Source: Sisyra terminalis
Lineage: Eukaryota > Arthropoda > Insecta > Neuroptera > Sisyridae
Direction: 5' to 3'
Assembly: GCA_958496175.1 (NCBI GenBank)
Contig: OY292275.1
Span: forward strand, 44,841,701 to 44,905,700
Length of the DNA: 64,000 bases
Made by a program: the position numbers and the translations under genes. The notes under the pieces were generated by a model, which saw only the letters and a list, made by a program, of their open reading frames with translations, was not told the origin of the DNA and searched no databases. Of the stretch, positions 49,301 through 56,756 are shown one piece after another; within the stretch, counting starts at the first letter, position 1; the number at the start of each line of letters is the position of its first letter.

Positions 49301-52300
49301 CACAAAACTTTTGGAAGGGTTTGTAGATGAAAGTTCCAAGAAGCTAGTAAGATTGAATTGTGTAGTTTTTTTCTAATGAATTTGAAAAAAAAACAACCTA
49401 AATTAAATTAATCCTAGTAAAACAGCAGATAATGATTATTTTCTACAATATAACAATTGTAATATAACGTAAGAAGAGTAAAATTTAAAAAAAAAACAGA
49501 TTTTTTTTTGTATATTCCACCACTTTTGCTAATGTCTGAGATTCGATAACTTTAAACGGATGATTTTCTTATAACTCTTTGAATCGGCTAACAATTTCTT
49601 AAAGGCTAACATATTTTATCGCTGGTATAAAATAAACAAATATTTCAAATATTTAGTTGGTCTTATAAAAATGTTTGAAAAACTCCAATTCTTCAACCCA
49701 TACTAACAGACGACAAAGCACAAAGCAAAGGAATCAATAAAGCAGAACTAAACACAATCGCAATTTGATGTCGTCGAAAGTTAAAACAACGATAATAACA
49801 TTTTTATAAAAAATGTCAATAGAAAATACAGATAATTGTATCTGAATTCAATACGACTGTTATTGTGTGAAAGGTCGTGAACACAAAGAATTTTTAGAAA
49901 GGTATATTTTGAATATCTCAGGGGCGTGCTTTATCTTCTCAATGTAGTCTTGAGATCAAACAATAAAGGCGAAAATTGAACCTTATTATCGTTAAACCTT
50001 TTATTTTTCGCTGTACTTATTCCAGAAAGCTCAGACCCTTCCTTGTCTATTCCACTGAGCTAACAACTCAGATCATAAACTGTAACCGAAAATGCGCAAC
50101 TAAATAGAAAAAAATCATATTAGATAGTAAATTGAAAAATTGTTCTTCTGTGGCACTTAATATACCATTTTTCTGCCGTTGATATATTTAACACTTAAAT
50201 GAGGTCTATATCCTTAATACCTTTATCCTTTTAATAAATATTCGTTAACTGAAGTTAAGACATTAAGTGTAAATCTAGACATAATATCCTACCTAGAGAT
50301 GTGCGAATATCGTTCGAATCGAATCGAATAATGACATTCGATTCGAAATTCGAATCGAATAGTTCGAATATTCGAATAGTTCGAATTATTCAAATAATAA
50401 TTTTCTATCACCAAATTAATCAATATCGACAGAAAAGTTTTTTTTTAGTTATATTCGACTTAAGGGGTTAGGGGTAGTCAGAAGCATGAAAAAATGATAT
50501 TTTTTAATAATTTTTTTTTTGCTAGTAAATTATTTTATTTTACAAAAGTAAGAATATAGCATTAATACGTCATGTTCCGACTTGACTTCACCAAAATTTT
50601 AAAAAAAAATCAATAATTTTAAAAGTTATGGCTGTTTGTGTGGACCCAGTTTCTCCAGAAGTCCCTTGTGGTGATCATCACAAATCCTTGGAGGTTCATC
50701 AAAAATCAATCGGACAGAAAAACTAAGTTTTATTAATAAATAATCTAGTCCCTGATCGAAGCTTTTTTTTTTAAATTTAACAAAATGGCGGCCTCAGGAT
50801 TTTTTTTTCGAATTTTCGGGAAAAAACCAACAGTTAATTGTTTATAAAAAGATCAAAATTAAGAAGAAAAAAAATAATCCTTCGATCAGGCACTAGTTTT
50901 TCAAAAGCTGTATAAATTTCATTGAAATCTACCAAACGGTTTTTGAATTACAGTGATCACCAGTTCAAAAAAGATAGTTTTGAACAGTCATAACTTTTAA
51001 AATTATTATTTTTTTTTTTTGAAATTTTGATGAAGTCAAGTCGAAACATAATGTATTAATGCTATACTCTTACTTTTATATAATAAAATAATTTACTAGC
51101 AAAAAACATTATTCGAATCAAATAATTCGAATTCGATTCGACTAGAATAATTCGAGCTTATCAAAAAATAAAGAAATTTCATAGAAAAACTATGAATGTT
51201 CTTTATTTCTATAGTTTGTTCGAAACGGTAGTTTTGTTCAAATAAGTATTACTATTACGAGGAATACTATGAGTCTTACAAAATGTATTGTAAAACGAGT
51301 TGACGATATTGCCAGACATTAGACATGAACGTACAAATGTAAAACCGATCTTTAGCATCAATACGTATATCAGAGAAATACGTAAACAATACTCATGGTA
51401 TTTGTAGTAATAACACTCGTATGACTATTACGGTACCTAGCATCAGCTATGAGTTATTTTCCATTCATCATTCCCAAAGAAATAATGATCACAAATAACC
51501 ATTGCCTCATTTGAGTACTTTAGTCGGTTCCATCACCGAAGCTCCATAAGATTACGCGTAAAAACATAGTATTTTTAAATTGCAATAACTTTTTAACGAT
51601 TTAGTGAATCGGTTTGAAATTTTCACAGGTGCTTTAGCATTAAATAAGTAACATTCTAATAAATTTGCATTTGTCTCATTGAATTTTGACATACCTCCAT
51701 AACATCTTTAACTATTGACGGTCAACCGCCTTAAACACAAATTTGAGCCGAGTCTGGAAGCTCCTAGAAATTTCCAGAAACTTATCGCATAGAATATGCT
51801 CGAACATCCTTTATCTCATTCTATTTTCATGGTTTGAATTTTTAAATGCTCTAAATTCGCGATAATAGTATGTTTGTGAATATGAAATATTGAATTTTGA
51901 AGTAAATAGATATTGTAACAGAAAAGGAAGAAGTCTGCCTCTCTTTTTGTGTCATGCCGGCACGCGAATGGCTGAGTAACTTCATTCTCTCTCCCACCAA
52001 TGCAAATGCACATATGGAATACTGTAGAAGTGTCTAGAGAAAGCGAGTACATTCTAGAATTTTGGGTTGCGGGTATATAAGTCGCTCAGCTCAAGCCCAG
52101 GGACAGTTCTGTATAGAAATTCAGTTGTGAATTTCCGTAACGACAAAACGATTATTAGTGTGATTTGAATTAAAAGTGATTATTGTCATTTAAGTGATTG
52201 TTTTGACAAGTGTAATTGTGTAATAAAAAGTATATACAAGCGTAATAAAAAAAGTGATTGTTAAGTGTGAAAGTGATTATTTATTTCCAAAAGAAATTAA

Positions 52301-54964
52301 AAGAACGAATAAACGCCGTCTCAATACAGTTTTGAGACGTCACGTTACAATATATAAATTTGTATGCCATTTTTCAATTTTCAAAAGCTAATTTACTCAA
52401 CCAAAGTATGCTCCATTTGCTTTAGTACACTTTTCTCAACGAGATTTGAAAGCAATGATTTCCAAACGATTTTGGACCATGCCCCATCTAGGCATTTCTA
52501 AAATCCTGATGCCTCCTACTCCTCGTGATATTTAAATTTTGTTATTCAAAATTTTATGGTTATTCACCTGAAGGAAGCTTAAAAAGCCATTAACTTGGTA
52601 TCTAAATAAGCTTCTAAAGAATAAGTCATTCATGGAAGAGAAAAATGAAAGAATTACCTTCGGTATAGTTATCCAAAGGATGCACATCCTGCTCATGACC
52701 CACCAAAATATTGCCATATCCTACCGATGGGGCCTGCGCTCCATGTTGGGAATGATGGTTTTAAAGAATAGACAGATTTCTTAAAAGAAGTACTATCCAA
52801 AAAATTAATTAAATCTGATATCGAATTTTTCTATTTTGATCTTTATTTTAATGCTATTTAGCTCATGAAAGCAGGTCTAAATTTTAAAATAAATAAACGA
52901 AAGTAGGTTGGTGAGAGATCCGGTGAATAGACCGGGTGTTATTTTTCATACAGCAATAAAAATTTGATGAAATTGAGTAAGCAATGGCACAATACAATAG
53001 CGATTAACTGTCAATACTTCATTACTACGATCGTGTAGTGATTTTTAGAGGTATAGCAAATTTTCTCCAAACTTAATTGAAAAATTTATATCTTGAAGAT
53101 AAGTTATTAATGGTAAAGCAAGGGATGCTGACAGTTGCTAAGGAAGGGGTTTAATGTTCCAAGATATATTTTTAAATCCATGTTATTTATTTATAGCCAC
53201 TATAATATAGATTGGTAGGACAACGTCAGCCGAGTTCAGCTAGTACTCGTATAATAATTCAAAACAAATAACAACAAAGAATACTTTCGAAGAAATATCC
53301 TTTTTGAAAATGTAGTTCTGGCAGTATGAAGCTTATTATACTAAAAATAAAAGTGTAAAGAAAATAGGGAGACAAACTTTCACATTTAAAAAATATCTAA
53401 CATTTCATATGCACCAACCTAATATAAGTATTTAAGATTAAGCCAATCAATAATTACTTTCTTTAAGCAGGCCATTCATGCTCCGACTTGCAGTTCAACT
53501 TGTGAATGGTGTTGTTAGAAGTTGGATGTCTAGTTGGACTAGTCGGATCATTTAAGTGATCCAACTAGTTGGACTGCAAGTCGGAGTGTGAATGGCCTGC
53601 TTTCCTTGAATATTTACATTGAGTTAATATAACAGAAATGTTTGCACCAACAGCTGCCACTGCCATGAAACAATTGTTTCAGTTAACGAAGACTACATAG
53701 AAAAGTACAAAGTATTTTCCAATTTTTTAATGACTTGTACTGAAGTTCTATACACTTGAAATGATATGAAATAAAGCTTTTTCTGGATAAAAGAAAAACG
53801 AATTTATACGAAAAACAAGGAATGTTATTTTTAATATAAAGACTAAAAGTTCAATTTTTGTTATGAAAGTATGAATAAAATATAACTAGAAGGAGAATTT
53901 TCTCTCATCTTTTCGAGTGTTGTATGAACAGTCTTCCAAGCACTTCACTCCTTTGGCCAAGAAATGAGTTTTTTTCATTTGATGTCTTTATTAATATTGC
54001 GCTCTATTTAGCTTTAAGCCTTTCAACTTAAATATTCCTCTATGTCCTGTGTCCGCTCATTTAAATTATACAGCCTAGGCTTAATAAAAATTCTCCTCTT
54101 CAACATACCGTATAGTCCAGTGACTGCAGTAACTTTAATTTAAATTCTTCCTCGGTGTTGACATATGGCTGGCGCTTAAAATTTGGCCATTTGCATACAA
54201 AGGACGTAAGTGTATAATGTATATATTAGGTAGGACATGTGCAATTTCGCCCTGGGTATTATATAACGTAAATAAAATTTTCTTTTTCTAGCAAATTGGC
54301 ATCGCAGTTTGTATAATTAACAAACCAATTACGTGGTGATGTGATCGTGGTGGATGGCGGGGGGCACAGATGATCGATTTGGCTCGTTTGGCAAAAAAGT
54401 TTTTTGTTCGTTTGCAATGTGGATGGAAATGGATGACACCGTTACAAATTAAATAAAAGCTTTTTGAAAATTTCTTCATTTAAATTACATGAGCTAAGAA
54501 TTTACATAGAACGTAGCACGTAAATTGAAATTCCGAAATGTCTCATCGCATACATTTCCAGTTCGTTGAAGCCATGGAGTGTGTCCCATAGATAGAGGCA
54601 AAGCCCATTTGAAACACTGTTAAACGAAAACACGATGATGGATGAAGGAAAAATGGAAATGAGACAGTCATAATTATTAACTTCATCTTTAATTACATCT
54701 CCTTTTTCCAATACAACTCTAATTACCTATAAGTACGAATGAATACGAAATATGCAAATGAATCTCGTTCGGTTAATTAATACTACTACACGAATTCTTG
54801 CATTACACCGCACGAAAACTCAGCGAAAGTTTGACGAGCTTTTCAATATATTTTCCGACTTGTGTTCTTTGCAAAGAAAAATATTTAGGAAAAGACTTAC
54901 ATAATTCAATAGCGTCGTTCGACAATACGTGTAATAGTAGCGCCACAAGAACCAAAACCTTCAT
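30943..54964 (-). CDS. Ddr: Discoidin domain receptor tyrosine kinase
   Basis: Twelve coding exons join in consistent phase into 892 residues, the usual DDR length. A signal peptide (1-18) leads to a discoidin domain (24-180; GMENGAI, SASSSFDSS, GAWCP, CMRVELYGC) and a discoidin-like domain (185-352; GLGQLTDGKFG, GWVGWRNDT, HIYCNNQF, KLHHRVGKFVK). A short stalk, a membrane helix (397-421) and a tyrosine-rich juxtamembrane region follow. The kinase has Lys640 in VAVK, HRDLAARN (Asp744) and DFG (Asp762). The activation loop DYYKVEGMPLPIRWM matches the family. The glycine loop reads LSEGTFG, so its first glycine is Ser608. Vertebrate DDRs bind collagen and autophosphorylate slowly; the insect ligand is not shown here. 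Introns 1 and 4 are about 9.0 and 8.7 kb and full of transposons. Extra alternative exons cannot be excluded. Confidence 0.95.
31442..31732 (-). CDS. Ddr: Ddr exon 11 (kinase core)
   Basis: Acceptor TTTATTATTTAG, donor AG|GTACCT. It encodes the region from YFHRDVRILAALEDPNISRV to FVHRDLAA, with hinge MEYLEHGDL. Confidence 0.93.
31797..31906 (-). CDS. Ddr: Ddr exon 10 (VAVK)
   Basis: Acceptor TTTAACTTTAAG, donor AA|GTAATA. It encodes VYIAEADGIPEYGT, then LVAVKFLLQNAMEQE. Lys640 is the ATP-binding lysine. Confidence 0.92.
32648..32767 (-). CDS. Ddr: Ddr exon 9 (glycine loop)
   Basis: Acceptor ATGATTTTAG, donor ACG|GTAAGA. It encodes QVPEFPRHRLRMISKL, then SEGTFGT. The first loop glycine is serine. 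Confidence 0.92.
32832..32980 (-). CDS. Ddr: Ddr exon 8 (juxtamembrane)
   Basis: Acceptor AAACTTTTAG, donor AGA|GTAATT, a weak donor. It encodes SSYDYAIPELGNIPLL and an Asn-rich linker, ending YEEKYQTHR. Confidence 0.8.
33041..33553 (-). CDS. Ddr: Ddr exon 7 (stalk, membrane span, juxtamembrane)
   Basis: Acceptor CTAAACCAG, donor G|GTAATT. It encodes a 40-residue stalk, the helix IFMAIIIGILMAIIFLLAVS and its continuation, basic NRHRQRK, and a juxtamembrane region with clustered tyrosines (DEYQEPYQALKYAPYYSYSS). Confidence 0.9.
33892..34053 (-). mobile_element. tRNA-derived SINE in Ddr intron 6, 10-bp TSD
   Basis: On the minus strand, TAGTAGCCGAGGGGTCTAAT is an A-box head and GGTTCAATTCTCGCC a B box, followed by the body seen at 16587. 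The perfect 10-bp repeat GAAACGATTA flanks it (33882-33891 and 34054-34063). Confidence 0.85.
34064..35100. repeat. Second copy of the 26-kb composite repeat
   Basis: Blocks shared with 25.8-27.4 kb occur here in the same order: AAATTTCTGAAGT followed by TTTCCCCTTAAG, then CCCGTTACGTAACTAAGCCA at 34443, a tRNA-like segment, then TTTCATCCTTG and GGTAAAACAAATTTGTAT near 34980. All lies within Ddr intron 6. Confidence 0.5.
34722..34800 (-). repeat. tRNA-like SINE head, second family
   Basis: On the minus strand, TATGGCTCAGTAGATATG resembles an A box and CATGTTCGATTCCCG a B box. It shares TTCGATTCCCGTTGGT with the copy at 25110. Confidence 0.5.
35699..35906 (-). CDS. Ddr: Ddr exon 6
   Basis: Acceptor ATTTCGCAG, donor G|GTACGT. 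It encodes VFSEAKIWF, SIKLHHRVGKFVKMHLSF and WIMISEIMFDS, ending the discoidin-like domain. Confidence 0.92.
36019..36320 (-). CDS. Ddr: Ddr exon 5
   Basis: Acceptor TTGTTGCAG, donor CAG|GTATTT. It encodes the first part of the discoidin-like domain, including GLGQLTDGKFG and GWVGWRNDT. Confidence 0.93.
37856..38025 (-). mobile_element. tRNA-derived SINE copy
   Basis: On the minus strand, CTACTGGTGGCCGAGTGGGC followed by AAGGTGGCCGCTCC is the head of the family at 16587. The body CTCTAGAGTCATTAAAGACC and a tail follow. The B box is worn. I found no clear target duplication. Confidence 0.75.
39443..40327. mobile_element. 885-bp element with CCCGACTAGAAA inverted ends
   Basis: The ends CCCGACTAGAAA and TTTCTAGTCGGG are exact inverted copies, flanked by TA on both sides (39441-39442 and 40328-40329), as in TA-targeting elements. 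Both subterminal regions are packed with GGG/CCC words such as TTGGG, ACCCAA and GGGTTGGCCCA, far above the local base composition. A short coding-like patch lies inside at 39871-40062. Confidence 0.7.
39871..40062 (+). pseudogene. Coding-like patch inside the TA element
   Basis: The frame reads through a part that looks like real protein, including DNPEILKALKSVLRGARDWD and GHGLIRKINKEN, before a stop. I recognise no family. It could be a remnant of the element's own protein or a captured exon fragment. Confidence 0.25.
42973..43695. mobile_element. TTAA-flanked element with GGGGTTATATA ends
   Basis: TTAA lies on both sides (42969-42972 and 43696-43699). The inverted ends GGGGTTATATAGAGTTAG and GGGGTTATATACAGTTAG (the latter read on the minus strand) differ at one of 18 bases. 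The 723-bp body is AT-rich and non-coding. It has the same end style as the elements at 4472 and 50464. Confidence 0.75.
44455..44532 (+). repeat. Three-fold short tandem motif CCGACATAGGCGCT
   Basis: CCGACATAGGCGCT, CCGACATAAGTGCT and CCGACGAAAGCGCT occur at roughly 30-bp steps. Confidence 0.5.
44678..44848. repeat. Small unit with TCGGTATTTT inverted ends
   Basis: The left TCGGTATTTTTATATCTAGA and right AAAATACCGAACTT pair as inverted ends, with repeated TATCTAG/TAGATAA words inside. No coding capacity. Confidence 0.35.
45022..45169 (-). CDS. Ddr: Ddr exon 4
   Basis: Acceptor CTACTTTAG, donor G|GTGAGT. It ends the discoidin domain with RTVCMRVELYGC. The following intron is 8.7 kb. Confidence 0.92.
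45314..45545 (-). CDS. Ddr: Ddr exon 3
   Basis: Acceptor ATATTTAG, donor GAA|GTAAGA. It encodes GGAWCPKNQI, the ITATGSQGRFG strand and YMLEYWRPKLGKWFRYHDY of the discoidin domain. Confidence 0.92.
45778..45883 (-). CDS. Ddr: Ddr exon 2
   Basis: Acceptor TTTACAG, donor CG|GTAAGG. It encodes QCIAPLGMENGAILDQDITA, then SSSFDSS, the start of the discoidin domain. Confidence 0.9.
46605..48150 (+). repeat. Dispersed repeat copy A, split by a transposon
   Basis: Blocks TTGAATAATTTTAGGT, GAGAACATGCTTCACTTAAA, TTTTTAATTCACCGGGTTCT and TGTGTTTTCATCCCGATATA match copy B (48266-48780) in order. The match stops at about 46942 and resumes at about 47984 (GTGTATTTATTG). Confidence 0.75.
46943..47983. mobile_element. 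About 1-kb element with TTAAAGATGTTATGGAGGT ends
   Basis: The left end TTAAAGATGTTATGGAGGT and the right end, read inward on the other strand (TTATAGATGTTATGGAGGT), differ at one of 19 bases. The uninterrupted copy B shows the empty site CCTTAAGTGTATTT, so the insertion lies in TTAA or TAA; which bases were duplicated is ambiguous. There is no transposase ORF. Confidence 0.75.
48266..48780 (+). repeat. Dispersed repeat copy B (uninterrupted)
   Basis: Same order of blocks as copy A in direct orientation about 1.7 kb away, without the insertion. Confidence 0.75.
49960..50080 (-). repeat. Possible worn tRNA-like repeat
   Basis: On the minus strand, GTTAGCTCAGTGGAATAGAC resembles an A box. A B-box-like AAGGTTCAATTTTCGCC lies further off than in a tRNA. 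Confidence 0.3.
50306..51160. repeat. Foldback element bordered by ATTCGAAT arrays
   Basis: Left arm about 50487-50640 and right arm about 50965-51105 are long inverted copies (TTGCTAGTAAATTATTTTAT, AGTATAGCATTAATAC, CGACTTGACTTCA). The left side has a TTAA-GGGGTTAGGGGTAGTCAG end (50460-50482); the right end is lost. ATTCGAATCGAAT-type words border both sides (50306-50400 and 51108-51160). Confidence 0.65.
51537..51715 (+). mobile_element. Right-end fragment of the 47-kb element
   Basis: Matches about 47797-47985 (AATAACTTTTTAAC, TTAGTGAATCGGTTTGAAA, TTTTCACAGGTG) and ends at the same terminus, CCTCCATAACATCTTTAA. The left part of the element is absent. Confidence 0.7.
51757..51784. promoter_or_regulatory. 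Heat-shock-element array, five units
   Basis: GAA (51757-51759), TCC (51762-51764), GAA (51767-51769), TTC (51772-51774), GAA (51777-51779) and TTA (51782-51784) alternate with exact 2-bp gaps. This is the nGAAnnTTCn pattern bound by heat-shock factor, with four perfect units and two near-perfect ones. It lies in Ddr intron 1, 130 bp before the solo LTR. Confidence 0.55.
51914..52349 (+). mobile_element. Solo LTR (436 bp), probably Gypsy type
   Basis: The ends TGTAAC and GTTACA form the short inverted termini of an LTR. A perfect 4-bp duplication ATAT flanks it (51910-51913 and 52350-52353). In order there are heat-shock-like elements (52027-52064), a TATA box TATATAA (52074-52080), a stretch with repeated AAGTGATT words and a polyadenylation signal AATAAA near 52306. 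No gag-pol sequence or second LTR follows, so this is a solo LTR left by recombination. The 4-bp duplication favours Gypsy. Confidence 0.75.
52027..52080 (+). promoter_or_regulatory. LTR promoter: heat-shock-like elements plus TATA
   Basis: GAAgtGTCtaGAG (52027-52039) and TTCtaGAAttTTG (52052-52064) lie just upstream of TATATAA (52074-52080), the spacing seen in heat-inducible promoters. Function is inferred. Confidence 0.45.
53467..53600. mobile_element. 134-bp MITE, nearly all inverted repeat
   Basis: The left GCAGGCCATTCATGCTCCG continuing ACTTGCAGTTCAACT and its inverted partner at the right (AGTTGGACTGCAAGTCGGAG then TGTGAATGGCCTGC) differ at a few bases over about 36 bp. The middle repeats GTTGGAC/GTCCAAC words. 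Possible 3-bp flanks TAA and TTT do not match well. Confidence 0.75.
54901..54964 (-). CDS. Ddr: Ddr exon 1 (signal peptide)
   Basis: The ATG at 54964 opens MKVLVLVALLLHVLSN, a typical signal peptide. The donor T|GTAAGT leaves one base that makes Ser22 with the next exon. An acceptor TTGTTACAG before 55005 suggests an upstream untranslated exon. The leader between them carries a three-codon upstream ORF (ATG GCG AAA TGA). Confidence 0.8.
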
Positions 54965-55005
54965 CGTTGAATGTTTCCAGTGGATTTTCTCATTTCGCCA
55001 TTTAT
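54965..55005 (-). other. Ddr: Ddr 5' leader with a tiny upstream ORF
   Basis: After the acceptor-like TTTGTTACAG the leader contains ATG GCG AAA TGA ahead of the main start. If the splice site is used, this could dampen translation. Confidence 0.4.
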
Positions 55006-55869
55006 CTGTAACAAATCATAAGCAAACATTAGGTATTCAGTTCCATAAACATTTCCATATGCTGGGAAACTATTTCTACATTAAGGTTTTCTTAAAAGAA
55101 ATTTAGTTTTTGGTGTTGGTTTTTAGACGTCTGCAAAACATTTTCTTTCCAGAAAAAGGAGAAGGTTAAGTTTTTCCCAAAATTCGTCATTTTTTATAGG
55201 GTAGCTGCTTTGAAAGTCGTCCGACTAGGTTTTGATACTAAAAACCCAATTTTTCCTTTTTTTTTATTTCGTAGATCCAATTTTCAGAGGACGCACCATT
55301 CAACAGTTTCTGAACTTACAATTTTAAGATTCAATTCTATTTTAACAGTGAATTTCTTTGTGATTAGAAAAAAACAGAGTTACATATAAATAAAGCTTGA
55401 TAATAATATATCCTACCTACAGATTAAGCGCACAATTTGAATTGCATATATGGATTTATGTATATTAAGTGGGCCGAGTCTCTCGATTACAATGAATTTC
55501 AATGTATAAAACAGTTACGTAAAACAGTCTAAATAATTTAAAATAAATTCGGAGAAATAATCGTTTTAAGGTAAAATTCGGTGAAATGGTTGGCTAGGAA
55601 TTCAGTATAAGGAAAATGATTGGAAACTATAAAAGCAGCTCTCACTATCTGTTAATCAGATAATTTCAAAAAGAAAAATTATCCAAGATCAACCAATAGG
55701 ATGCTAAGTCGTCCAAATTTTTGTCTTAGATGTACAGTAGTTCAAATAACTTAACTCAAAAATAAGAATCGTATTTTTTTTGTATATAATCCGCGTATTA
55801 TATATTACAAACAGGGCTCAAATTTTTTTGTGCGTATTATAAACGTACGTATTATATATACGTATTATG

Positions 55870-56100
55870 TTGGTGGAAACGCCCTCTCTAGGTTTAATGC
55901 TTGGTTCTTCCACTGATTTTCGATCATCCAGCTGTTATTGGTTATTGGTGGAAACGCCCTCTCTTATAATTCGGCTTTGTTCATCCACCGATTTTCGATC
56001 AACCAGCTGTTATGGGCTAATCGTAGGAACGCCCTTTCTATGTTTTCTTTAAGGTTCTTTTACTGATTAGCTGTTTGTGGAAATGTCCTTTCTATGTTGT
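55870..56100 (+). repeat. Three-copy tandem repeat, unit about 85 bp
   Basis: TGGTGGAAACGCCCTCTCT recurs as TGGTGGAAACGCCCTCTCTT and CGTAGGAACGCCCTTTCTA, each with GATTTTCGATCA and CCAGCTGTTAT between. A fourth partial unit (GTGGAAATGTCCTTTCTATG) ends the array. Copies diverge toward the right. Confidence 0.75.
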
Positions 56101-56322
56101 GTGCTAAGTTGAACTACTTATTACTACCGCAGATAATCTGATAAAAATGTTCTTCACCAAGTAAGCTTACAATAGTTTTTTATTTTTATTTTGAAAGAAT
56201 ATAATCCCAATTGTGCTTGAAATTTCTACCTTTTTATAATGAAACTATTTTAAGTTTACTAGCAGTTGTGATTATTTTATTTTATGCCTTATGTTAAAAA
56301 GGTATATTGAGCTAATACAAAT

Positions 56323-56490
56323 TAATGCCTACTGATGGCCGTGTGGTCAAGGTGGCTGCTCCGAAACTGGTAGGTATTGGGTTAGAATCTCGTATCAAGC
56401 AAATTTTTGATATTTCTCGATTTACAGATTTTTATTAACCCCGGAGTTGTTAAAGACCTTGATAGTTAAGAGGCAACGGTAAAGAAAATA
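56323..56490 (+). mobile_element. tRNA-derived SINE copy
   Basis: The head CTACTGATGGCCGTGTGGTC and AAGGTGGCTGCTCCGAAAC, the body TTTCTCGATTTACAG, TTTTTATTAACCCCGGAG and AAAGACCTTGATAGTTAAG, and an A-rich tail match the copy at 16587. Confidence 0.8.
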
Positions 56491-56671
56491 AAAAATTCGC
56501 AATTGTCAGGGAGATGGTATTTGTTATAAAAAATGTTAACCGTTTTCTTTTTTTCTTTCCACGTATAAAAGGCTTTGCGGATGATACACCACTGCGGATT
56601 ATGTGCAGAAAAATACGATAAATATGTCGTTACTTCTTCGCCACCCAAGGCAATTGATAGTTATTTTTTTA

Positions 56672-56756
56672 ACTGTTATTTGCCATCGTTTTAGGTTTTT
56701 AATAATTCTCAGGTTAATAAAAATCCGTAGTCGAGAAATATCGAAAATTTGCTGGT
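56672..56756 (-). mobile_element. 5'-truncated SINE, inverted to its neighbour
   Basis: On the minus strand GATATTTCTCGACTACGG and TTTTTATTAACCTGAG match the SINE body, but the tRNA head is missing. It lies about 180 bp from the plus-strand copy in opposite orientation. Confidence 0.7.

Larger units (their letters stand above)
45884..54900. other. Ddr intron 1 (9.0 kb)
   Basis: Holds tandem copies of a dispersed repeat (46.6-48.8 kb), one split by a transposon, a foldback element, a heat-shock-element array, a solo LTR and a MITE. I found no other exon; the open frames here are short and lack family features. Confidence 0.65.

Noticed and set aside
54798..55106. 102-codon plus-strand frame over Ddr exon 1
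   Set aside because: It is a shadow of the signal-peptide exon and its flank on the other strand.
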